Source of the DNA: Oehlia diaphana | Taxonomy: Eukaryota; Glomeromycota; Glomeromycetes; Glomerales; Glomeraceae | Direction: 5' to 3' | Assembly: GCA_003833135.1 (NCBI GenBank) | Contig: QZLH01001663.1 | Location: forward strand, 9,534-25,505 | DNA length: 15,972 nucleotides | Shown: positions 1-5,868 of the stretch, one piece after another | Position numbering within the stretch: position 1 is the first letter of the stretch | Layout of the letters: the number at the start of each line of letters is the position of its first letter | The notes under the pieces: generated by a model | The model's input: the letters and a program-made list of their open reading frames with translations, nothing else | Database searches by the model: none | What the model was told of the DNA's origin: nothing | Made by a program: the position numbers and the translations under genes

Positions 1-389
1 TTATTATTTTCATTATTTAAATGTATGTTGTAAAAATTTTTTTATTTTCTAATTATTTTGCATGTGATTGATAAGATAGTTATGTAGTACAATTGCATTT
101 TAAGTTATAAAGCATTTAAATAATTAAGATTCTTAATTTAGGCTAATTCCAAAAATCAGCCCATATGTTTTTGAATATATAAAAAATAATTTTTACAATT
201 TAGTATTATTTTTTTTATTTTTTATTTTTTAATTTTCCTATTAAGAATTAAATTAAATTTTATTAACCATTATATTTTATTCAAAATAGTTTTAAAAATA
301 AAAATAATATAAAATAATAAATTGTTGATTATACTGTCAAATTATATTAAAATGCTAAAAATATATAAAAAATAAATTATATTATTATT
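1..389. other. AT-rich non-coding stretch
   Basis: I see no open frame, RNA gene or clear repeat here beyond A/T homopolymer runs and TATATA-type simple sequence. It ends in a short ATT microsatellite that abuts the next element. Confidence 0.5.
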
Positions 390-533
390 ATTACCGTATT
401 TTGTGATAAGTAAGTACCCTTCAAAAATAAGCACTCTTGACCAGAATTATGGCGATTTTAGCCAAAATTATAAGGATCTTGGCTGGCATCAAGTGCAAAA
501 AAGGGGTGTTTATATACTGCAAAATACAGTAAT
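390..533. mobile_element. 144-bp palindromic MITE-like element
   Basis: The two ends are inverted copies: the left begins ATTACCGTATTTTG and the right, read on the other strand, begins ATTACTGTATTTTG. The match continues inward with small gaps (GCACTCTTGA-CCAG on the left against GCACTTGATGCCAG on the right) until the arms nearly meet, so most of the element can fold into one hairpin. It sits inside an ATT/AAT microsatellite, so a target-site duplication cannot be told from the simple repeat. It carries no coding capacity. The superfamily is not determined. Confidence 0.6.
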
Positions 534-1284
534 AATAATATTTATAATAAAGAACCAAATTATATAATAAGAAAATTTTATTTTGCTAACATGTTTATAG
601 AATTATTAAAATTTATTTATTTACTTATTTATTTTTTTTGCTATAGCATATTTAAAACTTTATTAAAAAACTAAAAAATTCATAATACATCATATAAATG
701 AAAATAAATCAGTTAATTTAATATTAGTAAGTCTTAAACCACTTGTTATCCTAAAAAAAACTTCACGTGTATATTGTCAGGTGGAATTTGAGCTATGAAA
801 GTACTTTCTGTGTCAAGTATATACTCATTTTTAGGGGGAGCCCCCTTCTCTCAGTCTTTACTCATAAAAATATTTCAGCAAGACCCAGAAATTTACTTAT
901 TAATAAAATAGTACATGATTATATATTACTATAAATTTTATATAATTGCTTCTATTAATGATACTCTTTATTTTTAATTAATTTATATAAAGTTCTTTTC
1001 ATATTCTTATTAAGTAGACTTATATAGACTTTAATTGATTTTTTGTCTAAAATTTTTATTTTTCTAATAAATGGCTTTTTCAAATTAAAAGGATAGATAA
1101 GTGATTCACATAAAGACAATTAAAGAAAAATTTTAGTTTTAAAATAATTAATATAATATTAATAATTTTAGATGAAAATATATATTCTAAATACATTTTA
1201 TCAAAATATACTTTATTTAATATAAGTAAATAAATAATTTTTTTATTTATTTAAAATAATAATATTTTTTATAATTATAAACAT
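534..1284. other. non-coding stretch with one GC-rich hairpin
   Basis: No gene is visible. The only notable item is a perfect short hairpin at 833-846, AGGGGG-AG-CCCCCT, which stands out in otherwise A/T-rich DNA. The rest is A/T-rich with TTTATTTA runs. Confidence 0.45.
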
Positions 1285-1301
1285 CATGTATACTATACAT
1301 G
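1285..1301. repeat. 17-nt perfect palindrome
   Basis: CATGTATA-C-TATACATG reads the same on both strands apart from its central base. It lies directly at the left edge of the following inverted-repeat element and may be part of its insertion site or an outer terminal extension. Confidence 0.5.
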
Positions 1302-1304
1302 CTA

Positions 1305-1438
1305 TCCAAATTATTTTGGGATGGCATAATTATAATTTAGGATGCCATAATCATTCAGTTTATATATAATTTACTATATAAAAATTTGATTGAATTTGGG
1401 ATTTTACTTATAATTATGCCAGTTTAAAATAATTTGGA
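1305..1438. mobile_element. MITE-like element with 31-bp terminal inverted repeats
   Basis: Left arm 1305-1335 and right arm 1408-1438 are inverted copies matching at about 27 of 31 positions. Both contain TCCAAATTATTTT followed by TGGCATAATTATAA, and the mismatches are clustered in the middle. The interior is about 72 bp and non-coding. TA dinucleotides lie next to both ends (GCTA-TCC and GGACAA-TA), which would suit a Tc1/mariner-type TA target, but the exact ends are uncertain. No transposase is present, so this would be a non-autonomous copy. Confidence 0.65.
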
Positions 1439-1452
1439 CAATATGCATAATC

Positions 1453-1587
1453 TAATGTAATTAGATTTTATCTAAAGATATAATTTGATTTTTTAGTCTT
1501 CCAATTTATAAAATAAAATGTTTAATGCAATTAGATTTTTATATCTAATGTAATTCAATTTTTTTTATTTTAAATTTATAAATTAAA
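1453..1587. repeat. two-copy direct repeat, period about 70 bp
   Basis: The block beginning TAATGTAATTAGATTTT at 1453 is repeated at 1523 as TAATGCAATTAGATTTTT, and both copies end with a TTTATAAA-type tract. The copies differ at many positions. The repeat is non-coding. It directly follows the inverted-repeat element, so it may be a flanking duplication of older origin. Confidence 0.45.
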
Positions 1588-1869
1588 TTTCTTTTTTTAA
1601 AATAAGAGTTCCTTTCATTCCTTTCTTCTAATAAAACTTTTTATCTAAACATTACTTTTTATCTCCATTAATTTTTTTATTTTATTCATACTATCATATT
1701 AAGTTTTAAAACAAACAAGTACTAGAAAATATAAGTGACAAAATATGAAAAAGAAAACTGATATAATTATATAGCATTCTTCATATATATCATTATAATG
1801 AAGTTATTAACCAAATTTTACATTATATTATTATTTTTGTGATCTTTTGATACTCAAAACTTGGTACTC
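1588..1869. other. non-coding stretch, nothing recognised
   Basis: A/T-rich DNA with no open frame of note on either strand and no repeat that I can match elsewhere in the window. Confidence 0.4.
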
Positions 1870-2072
1870 TTACCACGGTTTTTTTTTATTTGAAACTGTT
1901 GTATAACACTCATCACAATAATAATAAAACTCTTCATTTACATTGACTCTATCAGATTCGTCACAACATCTTTAAAAAATTCTTTTATGTTCATATCTTT
2001 ATTAACGGGAAGTCCTTCCCACCCAAATACTGTTTTAGAATTAAACACATCATGTACAATTATTATCGCCAT
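1870..2072 (-). pseudogene. small CxxC-containing ORF, probably frameshifted
   Basis: The reverse strand has an ATG at 2072 followed by 44 codons to TAA at 1940-1938, beginning MAIIIVHDVFNSKTVFGWEG. A second frame, shifted by -1 and overlapping the end of the first, continues with NEEFYYYCDECYTTVSNKKK and stops at TAA 1872-1870. Together they read like one short protein of about 66 residues broken by a one-base loss near 1960. YCDEC is a CxxC pair of the kind seen in zinc ribbons, but the second pair is missing. The residue choice looks coding (mixed, not Phe/Lys/Ile-only as in the A/T-rich spacers). I do not recognise the family. It could be the tip of a larger gene whose other exons are lost, or a real small gene with an intron that I fail to place. 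A MITE lies 58 bp upstream of its ATG. Confidence 0.45.
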
Positions 2073-2130
2073 GTTTTTTTTTATGAAAGAGATTTACAGA
2101 TCGATAAGGTCGATTTAATATATTACAAAG

Positions 2131-2323
2131 GGATCATCTTACCACACCACCTGTCACAATATAAATAGTACTTTAAATGTGGTAGTACAGGTGATATATA
2201 ATGCAGTGACAAATAGAGATCAGGCCAGTAAAAAAAAATCTAAGTCCCTCAGAAAAAACGTAAACAGGTAAGCACGTGACGATGTGACAAAAACATCACA
2301 GGGTGGTGTGGTAAGATGATTCT
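2131..2323. mobile_element. 193-bp MITE with perfect 8-bp target-site duplication
   Basis: Inverted termini of about 22 bp, GGATCATCTTACCACACCAC on the left and GAATCATCTTACCACACCAC on the right (reverse strand), bound a non-coding interior. The element is flanked by an exact 8-bp direct repeat, TTACAAAG, at 2123-2130 and 2324-2331. An 8-bp duplication is a known hallmark of the hAT superfamily (also of P elements), so a non-autonomous hAT-type element is the likeliest reading. Inside the right end TGTGACAAAAACATCACA forms an extra small hairpin. It lies 106 bp beyond the stop codon of the ML-domain gene. The intact duplication and well-matched ends suggest a comparatively recent insertion. 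Confidence 0.8.
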
Positions 2324-2429
2324 TTACAAAGTTACACCAAAATTTTACATATATAAAAAAAAGCGTCAATTTTAAAATTTTATGTCACGAGAATCTATTT
2401 TTTTTTGCCCGGCCTTACAAATTAACTTG

Positions 2430-2929
2430 TTAAGCGAAATGGGCTGTAAATTCTATACATGTCAGTAAAGTCTTATCTGGATTTGAAACTTGTAATAACA
2501 AATCAAAAAATTAATATATTAATATGGATGGATATATAAAGTAAATATTTTTATAAAGTAATACTTACGAGTGAGATTCACAGAATTTCCATCAAACATT
2601 TTAGCAGCTCCAGGTATAGGATAAGTAATATTAAAATTAAAGTCACCAATATGAATAGGACATATAGACATCTTACAAAAATCAAAAGTTTGATGAAGTG
2701 GTAGAAACAACTCGTATGTTGAAAGTGTTAAGGTTGAACCCTGTTTAACTTCTACTTGTGTACTTCCTTCAATATTAACTATTAAATCTTGACCAGCAAC
2801 TATCGGGTTAGGAATAAAATCAAATTTTGTAACAGATAGTGGCCCTTTACCACATACTTCGAATGGAACAGAAGATGAAGTAGTAAAAAGAGCAAATAGA
2901 AATAAGAAAATAATAAATAAATTATTCAT
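2430..2929 (-). CDS. secreted ML-domain (MD-2/NPC2-type) lipid-binding protein, two exons
   Basis: Exon 1 is 2929-2569 and exon 2 is 2488-2430 on the reverse strand, separated by an 80-nt intron; the spliced product has 139 residues. Residues 1-20 form a signal peptide (MNNLFIIFLFLFALFTTSSS). The mature part has the ML pattern: Cys26 near the start, PNPIVAGQD (40-48) after the first strand, a Cys85/Cys90 pair and a terminal TCIEF block with Cys131. In NPC2-type proteins the equivalent first and last cysteines bond, as does the middle pair, so both disulfides can form. N100-I-T and N118-L-T are possible N-glycosylation sites. ML proteins bind sterols or phospholipids in a beta-sandwich pocket; the ligand here is unknown. 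Reading through the intron gives a 136-residue product lacking the last cysteine, so splicing restores the family's C-terminus. Secreted ML proteins are abundant in arbuscular mycorrhizal fungi (recalled, not checked). NPC2/phosphatidylglycerol transfer protein is the nearest named relative. Confidence 0.87.
2489..2568 (-). other. 80-nt spliceosomal intron of the ML gene
   Basis: The reverse strand reads ACTC|GTAAGTATTA at the donor (2568) and TTATTACAAG|TTTC at the acceptor (2489). The donor is a consensus GTAAGT. Splicing leaves C plus TT to complete a leucine codon (phase 1) and opens a 19-codon second exon that ends in the family's conserved terminal Cys block, which is strong independent support for both borders. 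Confidence 0.87.
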
Positions 2930-2990
2930 ACTGATTTATTTATTTTAGAAATATTGATTATAAAATCCGTTATTTGCGACAATGTAAGAA

Positions 2991-2998
2991 TATTTATA
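2991..2998 (-). promoter_or_regulatory. TATA-like box of the ML gene
   Basis: The reverse strand carries TATAAATA at 2998-2991, 62 bp upstream of the ATG at 2929. That would place transcription start about 30 bp downstream with a leader of some 30-40 nt. A CCAAT sequence lies further up at 3061-3057. Such A/T motifs are frequent by chance in this DNA. Confidence 0.4.
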
Positions 2999-3061
2999 GC
3001 TTTTTTTTACGGGACAAAATATTTACAGTGAGAGCATTACCATATATAGTAAAGTCATTGG

Positions 3062-3288
3062 CTTAAAAGTCTCAGTTAATCAGCCTCAAATATCATTGTA
3101 ACATCAATCTTCCTTGGTGGAAAAGGCATGATTAATCAAATACATTATATATATGTGTAATGCACGAGTGCACGAGTTACGAAGTTAAGAGATTTTGTTT
3201 TATTATTAAAATAATTTATGACGGGAATTGAGAATTATAATATTAATTGCTGATTATCATTATTAAATATTATCCCGTTTTTATCTGC
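3062..3288. other. intergenic DNA upstream of the ML gene
   Basis: Slightly less A/T-rich than its surroundings. I see no ORF and no repeat copy. It probably contains the distal promoter of the ML gene and ends at the outer terminus of the 2-kb inverted-repeat element. Confidence 0.35.
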
Positions 3289-3472
3289 TTGCTTAGATAT
3301 TTTATCGTAGATCGCCTTAACAAATAAAATTCGTGGCATTTACTTAATTAAATCTGTGGCTTTAAATTGTGGATTTATTTAATTAAAACCGTGGCACTTA
3401 CCTAACTAAATTCGTGTCATTTGCCTGATCATGGATGGTAGTGTCGAGTCGAAACTGCCACTTTCAAAAATT
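3289..3472 (+). repeat. left outer terminal inverted repeat of the 2-kb element
   Basis: Inverted partner of 5079-5273, with high identity and small indels (ATATTTTA versus ATATTTTTT, ATCGCC versus ATCGTC). It contains several GTGGCATTTA/AATTAAATT units, the subterminal motif of the element in reverse orientation. Confidence 0.75.
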
Positions 3473-3778
3473 ATGTGAAATGTTAAAGGTCAAACATTAT
3501 ATCCAGTTTATTTCTAAAATGAAGAAATACAAGAAATATCAATAATTTCGTCACCCCTAGTGGTTTTGATCCGGACAGAAAGGATAAATTAAAAAAATAT
3601 CCGGTTTCTATCCGGTTTATCCGACTCGGATAAAATTATCTAAATTTTTTTACTGTAGACCATTTTTAATAAATAAAATTCGTGGCATTAATTCAAGCAT
3701 ATTTTTAAATTAAATATGTGGCATTTATAAAATTCTTTAATTTAATATACTATTTAATTAAAGAAAATTTCTTAATTT

Positions 3779-4031
3779 ACACAGGGTGTTCATACACGTA
3801 TCACGTGACTTTATTAAAAAGTTATGTAAAAAAAAATTTTAATAAATATAATTTTAAAATGAACATGCAGTATGTGTATTTTGTCTGTTCTGCAAGTTTA
3901 CTTAAATCGTCGAAGTTGATTTTGAATGTCAATTTTGATCATTTAACACATTCTTTTTTTTTTTTAAATTTAATTCTGCCCAACATTAAATGATCAGCAT
4001 AGAAAATTTACTTTTTTGGAAACCCGTGTTT
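3779..4031 (+). mobile_element. nested ~250-bp MITE inside the left arm
   Basis: The left arm of the 2-kb element loses its match to the right arm near here and regains it at ATTAGTGCATTTTTTA (4036), so this block was inserted later. Its ends, ACACAGGGTGTTC on the left and AACACGGGTTTCC at the right end (reverse strand), look like a degraded inverted terminus; the CAGGGTGT / TTTTTTGG flavour recalls Tc1/mariner-type ends, which is a weak argument. A diverged full-length relative occurs at 13634-13893 in the same orientation, sharing the exact 20-mer AACATTAAATGATCAGCATA. It is non-coding: an open frame across part of it has no coding character. Confidence 0.65.
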
Positions 4032-4323
4032 GAAAATTAGTGCATTTTTTACTTGTATATGTGGCTTTTATTTGATTAAATTCATGATTTATTTGATTAA
4101 AATTTGTGGCTTTAATTTGTAATTTATGACAATTTAAATTTCACGGGATTCATGTAAAAATTTATTAATCAATTTATAGCATTTATTTTTTATTTATTTA
4201 TTAACAGTTCATCTAGTCCTAAGCCCTAACCAAAATAAATAAATACTGTAATCATTTTCTTGGATTTTTTGTAATTCGCACTTGAAATATATTTTTGAAT
4301 AGTGGAAAATAATTCATAAAATT

Positions 4324-4690
4324 ATGGAATACAGTAATGTTCAAGATTATATTACTCTAAGTGAAAATGAAGAGTCCGGTGATGAAGTTACAGAAATTAC
4401 TTTAATACCAAAAAGAGGACGACCTAAAAAGTCATCTAGGGCACTTGGAAAACAAAAGACAACAAAGTGCTAGTGAAAAGTCAAGCCAAGAACCATTAAC
4501 TGCACTTTAATCAACAAGTCAAATATCAAATAATCCAAAATCTTTAAACTAAATACTACAATGACTAAATCACAAACAAAAGTTAGTTGGGTATGGGAAT
4601 ATTTTGTTAGAAAACAAAATGAAAATGGAGAAATACATGCATATTGTTAGTTTTAATAATGGAGAAAAATGTACAAATATATTTATTTTG
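4324..4690 (+). pseudogene. decayed hAT-type transposase 5' end (AT-hook and BED finger)
   Basis: An ATG at 4324 opens 49 codons to TAG at 4471, with a canonical AT-hook core KRGRPKK at residues 30-36. Shifting to the +1 frame the sequence continues with a Ser/Gln-rich linker (SASEKSSQEPLTAL) containing TAA at 4508 and 4550. Back in the first frame, 4561-4650 reads MTKSQTKVSWVWEYFVRKQN and on to HAYC followed by TAG at 4648, then F and a two-base loss before NNGEKC. S-W-V-W-x-Y-F and a following CxxC are the signature of the BED zinc finger at the N-terminus of many hAT transposases. Nothing of the catalytic domain follows; the inner inverted arm begins at 4690. The family assignment is by motif only. 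Confidence 0.62.
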
Positions 4691-4899
4691 GGTAAGGCTT
4701 AGGACTAGATTAACTGTGATTTAGATTTAATAAATAAATAAAAAAATAAATGCTATAAATTGATTAATAAATGTTTACATGAATCCCGTGAAATTTAAAT
4801 TGTCATAAATTTACAAATTAAAGCCACACATTTAATCAAATAAATCATGAATTTAATCAAATAAAAGCCACATATTTAAATAAAAAATGCACTAATTTA

Positions 4900-5078
4900 A
4901 TTAAATAATGCCATATATTATATTAAATAATTGCCATGAATTTAATTCCGAATTTAATTAAATAAATGCCACATATTTAATTGAATAAATGCCACGAATT
5001 TAATTAAATAAATGCCACATATTTAATTGAATAAATGCCACGAATTTAATTAAATAAATGCCACGAATTTAATTAATT
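4900..5078 (+). repeat. subterminal repeat array, unit ~23 bp
   Basis: At least five units of the type AAATGCCACGAATTTAATTA, alternating with AAATGCCACATATTTAATTG, follow one another here, with more degenerate ones outward in both arms. Arrays of short repeats just inside the termini are a known feature of hAT and related DNA transposons, where they bind transposase. That role is inferred here. Confidence 0.65.
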
Positions 5079-5273
5079 AATTTTTGAAAGTGGCAGTTTC
5101 GACACATCTCGACACTACCATTCATGATTTTGATCGGGCAAATGCCACGAATTTAATTAGGTAAGTGCCACGGTTTTAATTAAATAAATCCACAATTTAA
5201 AGCCACAGATTTAGTCAAGTAAATGCCACGAATTTTATTTGTTAAGACGATCTACGAAAAAATATCTAAGCAA
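5079..5273 (-). repeat. right outer terminal inverted repeat of the 2-kb element
   Basis: Inverted partner of 3289-3472. It ends with CTAAGCAA at 5273, which coincides with the first base of an 18-bp sequence repeated 440 bp downstream. Confidence 0.75.
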
Positions 5274-5290
5274 TTGTTTGACGTTACATT
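5273..5290 (+). repeat. 18-bp direct repeat, copy 1
   Basis: ATTGTTTGACGTTACATT occurs here and again, identical, at 5712-5729, 140 bp before the ATG of the long gene. The core TGACGT is a half-site for ATF/CREB-type bZIP factors. It could be a duplicated promoter element or the scar of an insertion between the copies. Confidence 0.5.
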
Positions 5291-5868
5291 AAAAATAGCA
5301 ATAACAGATTTAACTTGTTCTATACTTTGTTTATTATAAAATAAAATTATAAATTATGTGTAAAAAGTGCTAAAAAATTGTATTAAAAGACAAAAAATAC
5401 CCGTATTTCCTTGAAAGTTTCTTTAGGTTTTATTAAAGCATTTATTAACATTTTGATAGTATAATATTGGCCGAAAATTTTTTTTTTTCTTTATTTTAGG
5501 TAGACAATACATCCTAAACAAACTGTTTTATTACACAAGATTGTGTACGGCTTTACGCAAATGGCATATTTTTGCGTATGTAGCACGACACAAGCTTATC
5601 ACTTTATCACTCTCAATTTGGAGATTATTGTCGCTTTGAATCAGGTTTATGAACTGGTAAAATTGGTTTTTATATTGTTGATTTATCATCATGGGAACCA
5701 AATTAATAATTATTGTTTGACGTTACATTCTTATCAAGTTATTTTTTTCTTTTTTTATCATTTATAAGGCACATTCACAGACTTTTTAATTTAATTCACG
5801 AGAAATTTCTTTATTCGTTGGATTTACGTTATATTTTGAGCTTTGTTAAACTACGTTACGAGATAAAG
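5291..5868 (+). promoter_or_regulatory. upstream region and leader of the 1050-aa gene
   Basis: This region separates the transposon end from the ATG at 5869. It holds a TATAATATTGG stretch (5460-5470), a pyrimidine tract ending TTTATTTTAG at about 5500 that could act as a splice acceptor for a leader intron, and a second pyrimidine tract ending ATTTATAAG near 5768. An upstream ATG at 5563 opens 68 codons in another frame, ending TAA shortly before the gene; it might be a uORF but has no recognisable protein. The second copy of the 18-bp repeat is at 5712-5729. None of these is proven. Confidence 0.35.
5712..5729 (+). repeat. 18-bp direct repeat, copy 2
   Basis: Identical to 5273-5290 (ATTGTTTGACGTTACATT). 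It lies within the presumed promoter or leader of the long gene. Confidence 0.5.

Larger units (their letters stand above)
3289..5273. mobile_element. 2-kb DNA-transposon remnant with long inverted arms
   Basis: The outer ends are inverted copies: 3289-3472 pairs with 5079-5273, from TTGCTTAGATATTTT at the edge through CGTAGATCG, GTGGCATTTAC and the block GAAACTGCCACTTTC. The pairing resumes inward: 4211-4231 (ATCTAGTCCTAAGCCCTAAC) pairs with 4690-4710, and 4036-4210 pairs with 4711-4900 or so. The left arm is interrupted by a nested insert (about 3779-4031) and by an unmatched block (about 3475-3660) that carries ATCCGG repeats and a palindrome, TATCCGA-C-TCGGATA, at 3618-3632. Only about 4247-4671 is single-copy, and it holds the broken hAT-type transposase start. 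I find no convincing target-site duplication. It is an internally deleted hAT-like or foldback-type element. Confidence 0.72.

Noticed and set aside
3718..3993. 91-residue open frame on the + strand
   Set aside because: It begins with GTG, runs from the transposon arm into the nested non-coding MITE, and its Phe/Tyr/Lys-rich text is what A/T-rich DNA gives by chance.
4900..5240. CRISPR-like array from regularly spaced GCCACGAATTT units
   Set aside because: Units are contiguous, variable, and mirrored in the opposite arm of a transposon in a eukaryotic context, with no unique spacers.
5713..5868. N-terminal extension of the long gene from a TTG at 5713 (52 extra residues)
   Set aside because: TTG is not a normal eukaryotic start; the extension has no ATG, and the ATG at 5869 has good context. 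A spliced upstream exon cannot be excluded but has no clear donor/acceptor pair.
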